A stretch of 64,000 nucleotides of DNA from a bacterium (GTDB taxonomy: Bacteria; 4484-113; JAFGCY01): positions 1-64,000 of the forward strand of contig JADZFO010000021.1 in the NCBI GenBank assembly GCA_020849855.1, written 5' to 3'. Positions 17,250-27,165 of the stretch are shown in pieces. The notes below the pieces were generated by a model that saw only the letters and a list, made by a program, of their open reading frames with translations, was not told the DNA's origin and made no database searches. Positions within the stretch are counted from its first letter, which is position 1; the number at the start of each line of letters is the position of its first letter. The translations under genes and the position numbers were made by a program.

Positions 17250-19445
17250 ATGCACCGCTGCTTGCAGACCCGCTGCTGGCTCCTGTCACTTGCACTGTGC
17301 TGTGCCGTGTCTGGCTGCGCAACAGGAACACAGCGCCCGGAGATGACCAGCGCAGCTCCTGGCGGCTACTCTGTGCCAGCGCCCGGCGGGCTGACATTGC
17401 CGAGTCCATCCAGCCTGCCGCGGCCAGCCGGCCCGGTCAACCGCGGCACCTCCCTGAGCGAGATCGACGTTTTCAGGACAGCCGACAGCGTTGAGCCGCT
17501 GCTGCCGCAGCGGAATACCTCGGTGCCAGCCGGGTTGACCGAGCTTGACTTCGCTCCGCTGGCCAGCGGCGGCACTGCGCTGAGCCGGACAGCCTTCAGT
17601 GCTTACAGCTTCTCAGTGCCCGGCTATGACCGCAGCTCGCGAGTAGTGCTGCAGTGGAGCGCAAGCCCGGCCAGCGGGCAGCAGTTTGTCGCCCTGGCCG
17701 ACTGGAGCGCCGACCGCTGGGTCTTCTTTGCGGTCGATGAGGACCAGATTGCCGCCGTCGGCGACATGCAGCGTTTCATTGATGGGGACGGCCGCCTGCT
17801 GCTGTATGTCCTGCTGGCGGGAACTCAGCCCGGCCGCCTGGCCAGCCTGCGACTGGGACAGCCTGCGCCGGTGGCCTTGCTTAGTGCGACCCCGGATGGT
17901 GGTCCTGCCCCTCTCAGCGGCCTGCTGGATGCCAGCGCCAGCACGACCCCGGCCGGAACGATTACCCGCTATGACTTTGACCTGGACGGCGATGGCATAT
18001 TTGAGCTGGACAACGGCCTGGACGCGACGGTTGACTTTGACTACAGCGAGCAGGGGAGCTATCAGCCCGCTGTCCGGGTGGTCAATGACTTCGGCGAGTT
18101 CACGATTGCCAGTGCAGACGTCAATGTGCTGGACTACTGGCAGCACAGCTTTGGCGGGACCTACCTTGACACCGCAGTCGACGTTCTGCCACTGGCCAAC
18201 TCCGAGCTGCTTTTGCTGGCGCAGATCAACGAAGATCCCATGGTCTCTTCAAACTCCTATAGTGCGCTGATCAAGATGAACCGCTTTGGGGAGGTCATCT
18301 GGGCCAGGCGCAGCCAGATCGACGGTAACCTGCAGCCCCGTGCAATGACCCAGGACAGTTCCGGCAACATAATCGTGGTCGGCGAAGTTCTGGTGAGCGG
18401 CTCTAGGTACCGCGCCTGGGTCCAGAAGCTGGACCCGCAGGGCCAGCCGCTCTGGAGCCGGTCCTTAGATGTCTCTGACACGCTGGATACCTTTAACAGC
18501 CTGACCAGCAGCTTCAATGATGTTCTGGCCGTGGGCAATGACATCTACTTCTGCGGCGGCTATGAATTCGTATCCCCCAGCAGCGACTTCTTCAGCAATG
18601 GCCGGGTACTGCTTGGTCATCTGGATACTGACGGCGGCAGCGACTGGCTGCGGGCGAGCGACACCTTCCAGGGCCGCGATGAGGCCTTTTGTATGGTGCT
18701 GCGCAGCTCGATCACCGTGCTCGATCCTGACACGCTGATGCTGATGGGTCGGGCCGAGGAATACGACTTCCATGATGATCAGGTAATCACCCGTGCGCTG
18801 CGCGTCGACTATGACCGGGAGGGAAACTACCTTGGCGCCTCCAGGCTCGATGTACCGGAAACGTTTTTGATGAACATCACAGCAGCGCGAAGCAGTGGCT
18901 TCTCGCCGAGCCAGTTCCGGCTGCATCTGACAGGTTATTTCCAGAACAAGGGTGGCAGCGTTTCCGGCACTTACTACCTGCGGATCCGCGCCGCTGGCGA
19001 CAGCGACCAGGGTTGCATCATCCCAAGCACCTTTGGTGCGAACACTCTGAGCTTCGGCGATGCAGGCAAGCTGCTGTTGCCCAGCCGGCGTTTTGACAAT
19101 TCCAGCGTTGTAATGCGGGTCGACCCCCTGACAGGACAGGTGCTGGGTACCGCGGACTCCAGCCAGCTCAAGCAGGAGTCGCTCAGCGGCGCTCTGCCCT
19201 TTGTGAACGGGCTGGTCTATTTTGGCTCGGCCACCGACAACAGCGGCACCTGGTCGCCGGACGTCGCCAGTTCGAGCAGCTTCAACTGCGGCTGGTCTGC
19301 CTTTGGAATCACGGAACCCAGTTTCAGCTATACCGCGGACTTCCTGGGCATCACCAGCAGCGACATAGCCGCAGACGTCGAGGCCAGCCTCGACATTGGC
19401 GCAGGGCAGAGCGATATTCTGATTGGTTACATGCCTGAGCCCTAG
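17250..19445 (+). CDS. PKD/beta-propeller lipoprotein, tandem paralog 1
   Basis: A 731-residue lipoprotein (lipobox VSGC, Cys23), first of five tandem paralogs. The layout is shared by all: a variable linker; a beta domain with the signature YSFSVPGYDRSS and a later LADWSADRWVFF (about 115-160); a PKD domain (about 207-297) with RYDFDLDGDGIFE; and a long C-terminal region of repeats such as DSSGNIIVVGE and KLDPQGQPLWSRSL, typical of SBBP-type beta-propellers. PKD and propeller folds usually mediate extracellular binding. The start at 17250 is chosen because GGAGG lies 5 nt upstream. Function and ligand are unknown. Confidence 0.82.
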   Translation: MHRCLQTRCWLLSLALCCAVSGCATGTQRPEMTSAAPGGYSVPAPGGLTLPSPSSLPRPAGPVNRGTSLSEIDVFRTADSVEPLLPQRNTSVPAGLTELDFAPLASGGTALSRTAFSAYSFSVPGYDRSSRVVLQWSASPASGQQFVALADWSADRWVFFAVDEDQIAAVGDMQRFIDGDGRLLLYVLLAGTQPGRLASLRLGQPAPVALLSATPDGGPAPLSGLLDASASTTPAGTITRYDFDLDGDGIFELDNGLDATVDFDYSEQGSYQPAVRVVNDFGEFTIASADVNVLDYWQHSFGGTYLDTAVDVLPLANSELLLLAQINEDPMVSSNSYSALIKMNRFGEVIWARRSQIDGNLQPRAMTQDSSGNIIVVGEVLVSGSRYRAWVQKLDPQGQPLWSRSLDVSDTLDTFNSLTSSFNDVLAVGNDIYFCGGYEFVSPSSDFFSNGRVLLGHLDTDGGSDWLRASDTFQGRDEAFCMVLRSSITVLDPDTLMLMGRAEEYDFHDDQVITRALRVDYDREGNYLGASRLDVPETFLMNITAARSSGFSPSQFRLHLTGYFQNKGGSVSGTYYLRIRAAGDSDQGCIIPSTFGANTLSFGDAGKLLLPSRRFDNSSVVMRVDPLTGQVLGTADSSQLKQESLSGALPFVNGLVYFGSATDNSGTWSPDVASSSSFNCGWSAFGITEPSFSYTADFLGITSSDIAADVEASLDIGAGQSDILIGYMPEP

Positions 19446-19573
19446 GCCGGATCAACTGGCCGTTGTGTCTGAGCCGAATGCGGGACCAGACAAGCGGAGA
19501 ATAACTGCCCTGGACAGGCGCAGTTGAAGCTTCGCAGGGCTGAGGGCGGCGCCTGCTGAGAAGCCAGCCAGGC

Positions 19574-19582
19574 GGGTATCAT
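19574..19582 (+). promoter_or_regulatory. GGGTATCAT promoter of PKD lipoprotein 2
   Basis: GGG-TATCAT ends 32 nt before the ATG at 19615; CCGGAGG lies between. This suggests each tandem copy has its own promoter. Confidence 0.45.
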
Positions 19583-19614
19583 GCATGGTTGCCAGGAACA
19601 ACTCCGGAGGCTTG

Positions 19615-21777
19615 ATGAAGAGACCTGGATTGGTAATCGCGGGATTTGGCATCATCTGGCTGTGCCTTGGCGGTCTGTCCTGCAGCAATCATGGGCAGCT
19701 GCGCGAGGCTCTGACGGATCAGAACCCGCGGGCAGGGCAACCTTCTGTCCGTTCTGCGCCGCTGGCAGAGCCAGCCGGTCTCAGCGCTGTCAGCTTGCCT
19801 TCGCCCTCCGAGCTGGCCACCCCCCTGGCTCTGCGCGATACGAGTTATGTTGAGGCAGATCTGGTCAAATCCGGGGTGCAGTTCGAGCCCGATCTGGCCC
19901 AGCGCGTGTCCGCAGACAACGCGCCCGATGCCACCTTTGAGCCCATCTACGACCCCCTGAGCAATGACCTGGGCTCGCTGGCCTATGCTGGCTATCGCTT
20001 CGTCGCGCCGGGCTATGACCGCAGCGGGCAGGTGAGGCTCGTCGGCCAGGATCTCACGGCTTCCAGCGGGCTGTATGTCGGGCTGAGCAACTGGAACCTC
20101 GACCGCTGGGACTGGTTCAAGCCGCAAGGCTCCGCGCCGCTCAGGGTTAATGTCCCCTCCCTGAGCCCTTACTTCCGGCCCGGCGGAGAGCTGTTTGCAA
20201 TTGTCCTTACCGCCGATGGCATTGAACACAGCCTGACCAGCATCAGCCTCGGCGGCGTTCCGCCGACTGCCGTGCTTGAGGCCGGTCCGCTGGACGGCCA
20301 GCCGCCACTCAGCGTGACCTTCGATGCCTCGGGCAGTGCGGTGGGCGAAGGAACTTTCACCGACTTCTCCTGGGACATTGATGGCGACGGTATCTTCGAG
20401 ACCAGCACGGGTACCGTGCCGCAGCTGATCCACGAGTATGAGCAGCAGGGCACCTACACGCCGGCGCTGCGGGTCAGCAACAGCGGCGGCGAGAGCGCAG
20501 TTGCCAGCCAGACCGTGCATGTAGCCAGCTACTGGCTGCACTACCTGGACTCCAGTGCCAGCACGACTTATGTCGAGCAGTTCAACTCGCTGGCGCTGGA
20601 CGCGCAGGGGAATATCTACGCCGCCGGTCTGGGCAACGGTGGCAGTGATGCTTACACCTACCAGCTTTTCAAGCTGGACCGCTTTGGCGAGCTGCTCTGG
20701 GCCCGCGAGTTTACCAGCGGCCAATCAGGGCTCGTCGACCAGATTGCGCTCGACTCGCAGGGCAATCTGCTGCTCACCGGTTCAATGGCAGTCACCGGTA
20801 AGGGCAGTGAGGCGGTTGTGCAGAAGTGGGACCCGGATGGCGGGCTCATCTGGTCGCGCTCCTTCGGCAGTTCAAACACAGATTCCTTGCAGCAGATGGT
20901 CGTTGATGGCCTGGATATCTTTGTCGCCGGCTACACCAAACCGTCTGAGTATGACCTGATCATCGCGCGGCTGGACAGCTCCGGCAATCTGTTGTGGACC
21001 AGGAGCTGCGACGGCCAGGACCTTGACTTCAGCAGGGGGCTGACCGTCCGCCGCAGCTTCCTTGGCGACCTGCAGGGCGCGAGCATCATCAGTGCTCTTG
21101 ACACCCCAGGCAGCACCGCCTGGCGCAATGACTGGGACGAGGATGGTGCATACCTTGGCGGCGCGACTCTTGATTCCAGCCTGGACCTGAGCCCCGATTA
21201 CATACGCCACGTACCGGGGGTACTGGGCAGCAGCTACCGCATCGGCGGATCGCTCAGCATTTCCGGCGATCAGAACATCTTTCTGCTGGAAATCCCGACC
21301 AGTGGCGCCAGCACCAAAGGCACGCGTCTTGGCAGTCCGACTTTCAACGGCGGCGTGTCCCTGCAGGAATGGCTAAGGCTGCCGGATGGCAGCAACCTGA
21401 TCTGCGGCAACGACACTGTTGATGCTGGTTCAGCCGGCTATCTGGCGCGCTTTGATTCTGACCTGGACTTCATGTCCTATGAGCAGCTGCTGGGTCCGCC
21501 CGATGAAGTCGGCTTCGTGATGGACATCGCACTGCAGGGCAGTGGCCTGGTCTTTGCCGGTTACAGCACCGGCAGTACTGTCAGCTGGTCCACCCATCAG
21601 CTCAGCGGTCAGGCGGATATCTCTGCGTCCTGGCAGGATCAGGACGGAGTCAGTTCTGTTCTGGACTGGGAGGCGGTCGACCTTGACGGTGAGGTCACTG
21701 ATCTCCTGCCGCAGGTGTTTGTGGACTCCGAAGATGGCGAAAGTCAGAGCCTGGTCGGCTACCGTGCGCTGCCCTAG
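19615..21777 (+). CDS. PKD/beta-propeller lipoprotein, tandem paralog 2
   Basis: A 720-residue lipoprotein (lipobox GGLSC, Cys23). The family signature GYRFVAPGYDRSGQV and GLSNWNLDRWDWFKP precede a PKD domain containing FSWDIDGDGIFETST; the propeller region has repeats like LDAQGNIYAAGLGNG, KLDRFGELLWAREF and LDSQGNLLLTGSM. The start is set by CCGGAGG 5 nt before the ATG; a start at 19585 lacks a ribosome site. The stop region, CCCTAGGCACTGGCGGCGG, nearly repeats the sequence after paralog 3, suggesting the duplication unit ran past the stop codon. Confidence 0.82.
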   Translation: MKRPGLVIAGFGIIWLCLGGLSCSNHGQLREALTDQNPRAGQPSVRSAPLAEPAGLSAVSLPSPSELATPLALRDTSYVEADLVKSGVQFEPDLAQRVSADNAPDATFEPIYDPLSNDLGSLAYAGYRFVAPGYDRSGQVRLVGQDLTASSGLYVGLSNWNLDRWDWFKPQGSAPLRVNVPSLSPYFRPGGELFAIVLTADGIEHSLTSISLGGVPPTAVLEAGPLDGQPPLSVTFDASGSAVGEGTFTDFSWDIDGDGIFETSTGTVPQLIHEYEQQGTYTPALRVSNSGGESAVASQTVHVASYWLHYLDSSASTTYVEQFNSLALDAQGNIYAAGLGNGGSDAYTYQLFKLDRFGELLWAREFTSGQSGLVDQIALDSQGNLLLTGSMAVTGKGSEAVVQKWDPDGGLIWSRSFGSSNTDSLQQMVVDGLDIFVAGYTKPSEYDLIIARLDSSGNLLWTRSCDGQDLDFSRGLTVRRSFLGDLQGASIISALDTPGSTAWRNDWDEDGAYLGGATLDSSLDLSPDYIRHVPGVLGSSYRIGGSLSISGDQNIFLLEIPTSGASTKGTRLGSPTFNGGVSLQEWLRLPDGSNLICGNDTVDAGSAGYLARFDSDLDFMSYEQLLGPPDEVGFVMDIALQGSGLVFAGYSTGSTVSWSTHQLSGQADISASWQDQDGVSSVLDWEAVDLDGEVTDLLPQVFVDSEDGESQSLVGYRALP

Positions 21778-22013
21778 GCACTGGCGGCGGCTGAGACCAG
21801 CAGCAAGGACAGGAGTCGCTCAGTGGCTCGCCCAGTCGTGAAGGGTCTGCTGATCAGCGGCCCGGCCCGCGACAAGAGCGGAAGCTGTTCCATCGGCGCT
21901 GCCAGTTCAAGTTTGCTGAGCAACACCCTGGCAATGTCTGAGTGCACGGACAGCCGATCAGGACTCAGCAATACTCTTGACAGCTCTACCCCGGAACCCT
22001 GAGTCCAGGACAA
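21774..22013 (-). CDS. possible small ORF, unknown
   Basis: A 79-codon frame opening with TTG fills the gap between two PKD lipoprotein genes. It is Leu/Ser/Arg-rich, with no recognised domain, no ribosome site and no -10 box. Its stop overlaps the neighbouring stop in a CTAG palindrome, which arises by chance wherever CTAG occurs. It could be noise or a decayed fragment. Confidence 0.2.
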   Translation of the reverse strand: MSWTQGSGVELSRVLLSPDRLSVHSDIARVLLSKLELAAPMEQLPLLSRAGPLISRPFTTGRATERLLSLLLVSAAASA

Positions 22014-22046
22014 CTGAACCCGCCGGCGCTGCAGCCGCAGCTCAGG

Positions 22047-22052
22047 TAGAAT
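22047..22052 (+). promoter_or_regulatory. -10 box for leaderless PKD lipoprotein 3
   Basis: TAGAAT, six nt, then the ATG at 22059. Unlike its four tandem paralogs this copy has no Shine-Dalgarno sequence. Confidence 0.55.
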
Positions 22053-22058
22053 TCGCGT

Positions 22059-24212
22059 ATGCCTAGGGCCCTCGCACTATTGCCGTGGCTTGCAGCTTTG
22101 CTGCTGGCTGGCTGCGCATCTTCGGCCGGGACGGAGCCCGGCCAGGCGAGCCAGGAGTCTGTCGCGCAGCGCGATGGATTACCCGCTGCTGCAGCTAAGT
22201 CCGCCCCCTGGGGGGAGCTGGAAGCAGGCGGACTGCCGCGGCCAGGCAGCCTGCACTTTGCCGCGCCATCGCGCAAAAGCAGTTTCACGGATGCTGACCT
22301 GCTGAAAAACGGCATTCAGATGGAGAGCCTGCCGATGGCGCACAACGCCTTCCCTGGCATCGACGACAGCGGCCTCTTTGACCCGACTGCCCAGCCCGGC
22401 GACCCGGCGGCTTTGAGCAGCAGTGCCTGGGCAGTCTATCGCTTTGATGCGCCGGGCTATGACCGCGGGCCGCTCGTCCGCCTGAGCTGGCTGGATCTCA
22501 CGCCGCCCCAACAGGCCTGGATTGGCCTGTCCAACTGGGCCAGCGACCGCTGGGATTTCTTCAGCGGATCAGAGAGCTTTAACACCGGATCACTGCTGCC
22601 TTACTTCAACGCCGGCGGGACTTTGTACGTGGTCGTGCTGGTGCCCAGCTCGCCGGACAGCTACAACCTGGACACCCTGCGCCTTGGCGGCACACCGCCA
22701 AGCGCCAGCCTGAGCGCGCCGGCCCAGATCGGCCCGGGTAATCTGACGGCCGACTTTGACGCCGGCGCCAGCTCGCCAGGCGAGGGCAGTATTCTTGAGT
22801 ACCGCTGGGACTTTGATGGCGACGGCAGCATCGATGAAAGCGGCGCTTCACCCACAGTCAGCCATAGTTACGCCCTGGCGGGTGACTACAGCCCGCGGGT
22901 GGAAGTGCTGAACAGCGCGCTGGAAGTGGACAGCGCGAGTGTGAGCCTGCGGGTGCTGGATTACTGGACGCGCAGCTTTGGCGCTGCCCAGAGTGACGAG
23001 TTGCTGGCGGCCCGTGCCGATGCCCAGGGAAACATCTACTTCTGCGGGACTTATACCGACCCGCTTACCCCCAGCGTCAAGCAGCTGCAGGTGGGCAAAG
23101 TGAGCCCCTTTGGCGAGCTGCTCTGGCTGAAGCTCTATTCCAACAGCGGCGGGGCGCGCGGCGAGTGCCTGGCGCTGGGCCCCGACGGAAGCCTGCTGAT
23201 CGGCGGCAGCGAGATCAACAGCCCCAGCAGCGACCTGCTGCTGCAGAAGTGGTCGCCGGACGGCACCCTGCTGTGGAGCTATGCTTATGATGTGGGCACG
23301 AACTCGCTTGAGCAGTGCCGCTCTATGGTCGTGGCGGAAGGCGACATCTATATCTGTGGCAATACCAGCGCCCAGGGCGACCCTGACATGCTGGTGGCGT
23401 CCTTTGACATCGATGGCCAGGCCCGCTGGGCCCGGGCCCAGGACCTTGTCGGCTTTTTCGACTGCCTTTATGACATCTGCGCGCCATACAACTTCCTCTT
23501 TGACACTTCAGGTGTTTCAGCCATCGGCAGCGGCAGCAACAATGTCAAGGACTACTGCACTTTGCTGGAGTATGGTCTGGATGGCAGCTTGCAGAGCTTC
23601 CGCACCCTAAGCCTCACGGAGAGCTGCAAGGGATTCTGCATTCGCTACTTTCGCCCTGTCGCGGGCGATCCGCGCTACTACGTGGCCGGTACCTATGAGG
23701 CCTCGGGCAACAGCAATGCCTTTCTGCTGGCGATGCAGACCGACTCTTTTGGCGTGAGCGATTTCGGCGCACGCGTGCCGGCGGACCTGCTGGAGCTTGG
23801 CTCGATGTCGGTGGCGCCAAACGGCGACACGCTGCTTTACGGCTGGCGCACGGAGTCCTACCTGGGCAGCCTGCTGCGCTTTGATGCCGGGACTGGACTG
23901 CTGACGCGCTCGGACATGAACTTCTCTGATCAGGGCTCGTATGGGCTGAACGGCGCAGTGGCCTTCAACGGGGGCCTGCTTAGCTGGGGCCGCACGCCAA
24001 ACGCGCAGTCGCCGGACTGGTCACAGGACAGTCTCGAGGGCCAGGGATTCAGCGCGCAGTGGGCCTCCACCAGCGGCGGCGCCCAGAGCTACAGCCTGGT
24101 GGATGAGGACAGCGCTGGCAACGTCAGCGACCTGCTGGCTCAGGTGATCCTGGACAATGGCGGCGGCGGCGAGGACGCCCTGCTCAGCTTCAGCCCGCTT
24201 GGCGCGCCCTAG
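22059..24212 (+). CDS. PKD/beta-propeller lipoprotein, tandem paralog 3
   Basis: A 717-residue lipoprotein (lipobox LLAGC, Cys19). It carries YRFDAPGYDRGPLV and GLSNWASDRWDFF, then a PKD domain with YRWDFDGDGSIDES, then propeller repeats (ADAQGNIYFCGTY, KVSPFGELLWLKLY, WSPDGTLLWSYAY). It has several Cys in the propeller (for example DCLYDICAPYN) that other copies lack, so disulfides may form. The transcript appears leaderless. The gene converges on ppa, with the two stop codons overlapping in CTAG at 24209-24212. Confidence 0.82.
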   Translation: MPRALALLPWLAALLLAGCASSAGTEPGQASQESVAQRDGLPAAAAKSAPWGELEAGGLPRPGSLHFAAPSRKSSFTDADLLKNGIQMESLPMAHNAFPGIDDSGLFDPTAQPGDPAALSSSAWAVYRFDAPGYDRGPLVRLSWLDLTPPQQAWIGLSNWASDRWDFFSGSESFNTGSLLPYFNAGGTLYVVVLVPSSPDSYNLDTLRLGGTPPSASLSAPAQIGPGNLTADFDAGASSPGEGSILEYRWDFDGDGSIDESGASPTVSHSYALAGDYSPRVEVLNSALEVDSASVSLRVLDYWTRSFGAAQSDELLAARADAQGNIYFCGTYTDPLTPSVKQLQVGKVSPFGELLWLKLYSNSGGARGECLALGPDGSLLIGGSEINSPSSDLLLQKWSPDGTLLWSYAYDVGTNSLEQCRSMVVAEGDIYICGNTSAQGDPDMLVASFDIDGQARWARAQDLVGFFDCLYDICAPYNFLFDTSGVSAIGSGSNNVKDYCTLLEYGLDGSLQSFRTLSLTESCKGFCIRYFRPVAGDPRYYVAGTYEASGNSNAFLLAMQTDSFGVSDFGARVPADLLELGSMSVAPNGDTLLYGWRTESYLGSLLRFDAGTGLLTRSDMNFSDQGSYGLNGAVAFNGGLLSWGRTPNAQSPDWSQDSLEGQGFSAQWASTSGGAQSYSLVDEDSAGNVSDLLAQVILDNGGGGEDALLSFSPLGAP

Positions 24213-24769
24213 GCGCTGGCGGCGGCTTCGCCCTGCACGCCAAGGAACATCTGCTGGTACAGCTTCATGCAGTGATGCACGGCGCGCATGGCCTCGATCG
24301 GCCCCAGGAAGTCCTTGACCGTGACTTCCTTGCGCTCCAGCTTCTTGTAGTCCTCAAAAAAGGTGCGCAGCTCCTCGAGACGGTGGGCGGGCAGCTCCCG
24401 GATGTTGGTGTAGCCGTTGTACTCCGGGTCGTCCAGGTGCACGCAGATGATCTTCTCGTCGCCCTCGCCCTGGTCTTCCATCGTCATCATGCCGATGGGC
24501 TTGGCGCGCACGATGGACAGGGGATGCACCGGCTCCTGCATCAGCACCAGCACATCCAGGGGGTCGTGGTCGTCGCCCAGGGTCTGGGGGATGAAGCCAT
24601 AATTGGCCGGGTAGAACACGCTGCTGTAAAGCACGCGGTCAACCCGCAGCAGACCGGTTTCCTTGTCCAGTTCGTACTTGAGCTTGCTGCCCTTCGGGAT
24701 CTCGACGATGGCGCTGAACTCGCGCGGAGCGTCCTTGCCGATGAAGACGTCGTGCCAGGCATGTGTCAT
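24209..24769 (-). CDS. ppa: inorganic pyrophosphatase
   Basis: A 186-residue family I soluble pyrophosphatase, hydrolysing PPi to phosphate with Mg2+. Seen are EIPKGSKLKYELDKETG, the YPANYGFIPQT region, and the metal-binding signature DDHDPLDVLVL (family pattern D-[SGDN]-D-[PE]-[LIVM]-D). Further acidic ligands are in GEGDEKIICVHLDDP. It interrupts the tandem array of plus-strand PKD lipoproteins, so either the array expanded around it or it was trapped by duplication. A weak TAACAC box lies close upstream of the ATG. Confidence 0.96.
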   Translation of the reverse strand: MTHAWHDVFIGKDAPREFSAIVEIPKGSKLKYELDKETGLLRVDRVLYSSVFYPANYGFIPQTLGDDHDPLDVLVLMQEPVHPLSIVRAKPIGMMTMEDQGEGDEKIICVHLDDPEYNGYTNIRELPAHRLEELRTFFEDYKKLERKEVTVKDFLGPIEAMRAVHHCMKLYQQMFLGVQGEAAASA

Positions 24770-24896
24770 GAAACAGTGTTACCCCGCTTATGCCGCCCGG
24801 CATTCAGACCCGGCGCGCGCGCAAGTCTAGCAGGCGGAGAGCACCTATCACTGGGTATCACAGGAGCCCTGAAAGCCTGATTTTGCCCTTCTGGCT

Positions 24897-24905
24897 GGGT
24901 ATAAT
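24897..24905 (+). promoter_or_regulatory. GGGTATAAT promoter of PKD lipoprotein 4
   Basis: CTGGGTATAATCCC with TATAAT at 24900-24905, 76 nt before the start at 24982, which has GAGGGG upstream. Confidence 0.55.
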
Positions 24906-24981
24906 CCCGGGTCGACAGACGACTGTGCCGCTGTGAAACGCAAACTGGCGCCGGGTGCGCCGATACAAGACGAGGGGTCTT

Positions 24982-27104
24982 ATGCGCAGTCCTGTCAACA
25001 ACATTTGCCGCTTTGCCGCTGCTCTGTACCTGGGCCTGATGGCCGCATCCTGCTCCGGCAATACCCAGCCCGGCCTTGAGGCCGGGTCTGCACAGCACAC
25101 CGGTACCCTGCCGGCCGAGGCTCCCATAGCTTCGCCCGCTGCACTGTCCGCGCTGCCGAGTGTGGCGTCCCTGCCGCTCAGCCCGCGCGAGGGCAGCTAT
25201 GTGGAGGCCGACCTGATCCGCACGGGCGAGCAGTACGACCAGAGCCTGCCAAACGCGCGGGTCCAGGTCTTCAGCGCCCCGGAGCTGAACTTCATGCCCA
25301 ACTGGCAGGGCGAAAGCAACGGGCTGCAAAGCACGGCTTTCGCCGTCTACCACTTCAACGCCCCCGGCTATGACCGCAACGGCCAGGTCTATCTCGACTG
25401 GGCCCAGAACCCGCTGGACCCGTACCTGATCTGGATCGGCCTGAGCGACTGGCAGAAAGGGCAGTGGAAGTGGTTCCAGCACCAGCCCGGCGGCTATATC
25501 GACACAGGCGACCTGACACCCTTCTTCAGCCCCGGCGGCGACTTTTACATGACCATCGTGGCGGAAGGCTTCTTCCAGGTCGACCTGCAGGAGATCCGTC
25601 TGGGTCTGCCCGCCCCGATCATCCAGTGGCAGGCCAGCCCGACTATTGGCACGGCCCCGCTGCTGGTCAGCTTTGACGCCAGCCAGAGCCTGCCGCCGCT
25701 TGGCCTGATCGAGAAGTATGAGTGGGATCCCGAAGGTGACGGCAGCTTTGTCGAGGGCGACATCAACGGTTTGTTTGAGTTCACCTATCAAGACGCCGGC
25801 GTATTTGACGCTGCCGTCAAGGTGACCAATACCGTGGGCAGCTACTCAGTGGCAAGTTTCCCATCACAGTACACAAGAACTGGCTGCACACCCTTGGCCG
25901 CAGCGGCATTGACGAATTCACGGCGGCCGTAACCGACAGTGATGAGAACATCTACCTCGCGGGATCCAGCGACGACCCGGGGGGCAGCTTCTACCAGATT
26001 CTGCTGTGCAAGCTGGACAGCAACGGCGAGCTTCTCTGGGCCCGGCGCTACAGCGCGACCGGCAGCGCCTTTGCCAACGCGCTTGACCTCGACAGCGATG
26101 GCAATGTCCTGCTGTCCGGCAGCCAGGCTGTGACAGGCGCAAGCCGCGACTGTCTGCTGCAGAAGTGGTCGCCTGAAGGGCTGCTGTTGTGGAGTCGAAG
26201 CTTCGGCGGGGCTACCTTCGACCGACTACTTGATGTGCAGTGCGGCAGCGACGGGATATACGCCTGCGGTGAGGGGAACGGCAATATCCTTGCCGTGAAG
26301 GCCGACGGCAATGGCGACCTTGTCTGGACCAGGAGCCGTGACGGCGGCAGCGGTGACTATGCCAAGGCCATGGTGCTGAAGTCGGACCTTACCGGGACCA
26401 CCACCGGCATGAGCATTGTCGGTCAGCGCAGCATCTCATCAGTATCACTTCTCTGGCGCGTGGACTACCAGGCCAACGGCAGCTTCAGCAAGGCGCAAAC
26501 CCTTGGCTCAGCCCAAACACCGCTGGAAGGTCACGCGATCGACTTCAGCTTCAATTTCATCGGCGCCACTTCAAGGTACACCATCAGCGGGATCGTGAAC
26601 GTGGCTGGAGAGCAACAGCCCTTCCTGCTGGACTTCATGGATAGCGAGAGCAGCACCTATGGCCTGCGCCTGACCGGAGCAAATTTTGTCGAGGCGTCCG
26701 CCTTCCATCCTGACGGGGCAGGCGGATACTACCTAGCCGGATTTTTCTTCGATGTCAGCAACCTCGGCGCTGTCATGCACCTCGGCAGCGCCGGTGAGTA
26801 CCTGGGCGGATTCCAGCTGGGAGCTGGTGGCGATCAGGGGGCGCGCTGCTATGGCCTGCTGCCTTTCCAGGAGGGCCTGCTGAGCTGGGGCAAGGCCAAC
26901 AGCGCCTCTCAGGCCTGGTCGGCGCTGGCACTGAGCGCCCAGCCCTTCAGCCAGACCTGGGCTGACAACAACGGCGCGGATGCCGCCCTGAGCTGGAGCA
27001 GCACCGACAGCCTTGGCGACAGCTTCATCGCTGACGACGAACTAACCCTCGACAGCGGCGCCGGGCTGGAGGATGCTATGGCCTCCTACCTGCCGCTGCC
27101 CTGA
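24982..27104 (+). pseudogene. PKD/beta-propeller lipoprotein, tandem paralog 4, frameshifted
   Basis: The first frame (24982-25932) encodes lipobox MAASC, YHFNAPGYDRNGQV, GLSDWQKGQWKWF and a PKD domain with YEWDPEGDGSF, then breaks after VASFP. The -1 frame continues exactly where the paralogs predict (ITVHKNWLHTLGRSGIDEF, then SDENIYLAGSSDD) and runs to 27104. The spliced protein would be about 707 residues and aligns without a length change to paralog 2 across the junction. Either one C was lost from a C run, or ribosomes slip at TTTCCCA (25857-25863). Both halves keep family codon use, so decay, if any, is recent. Confidence 0.75.
25857..25863 (+). other. frameshift junction with a TTTCCCA heptamer
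   Basis: In the upstream frame the codons read AGT TTC CCA, which fits the X-XXY-YYZ slippery pattern; a -1 slip leads directly into the downstream propeller frame. A GGCCGC/GCGGCC stem (25896-25901 with 25923-25928) lies about 32 nt downstream, further than usual for a stimulator. Confidence 0.4.
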
Positions 27105-27165
27105 TACGCGCATCAGAGCCAACAACTCGCTACAGACTGCGGGCCAGGGTGCCCGGGAGGATTCA

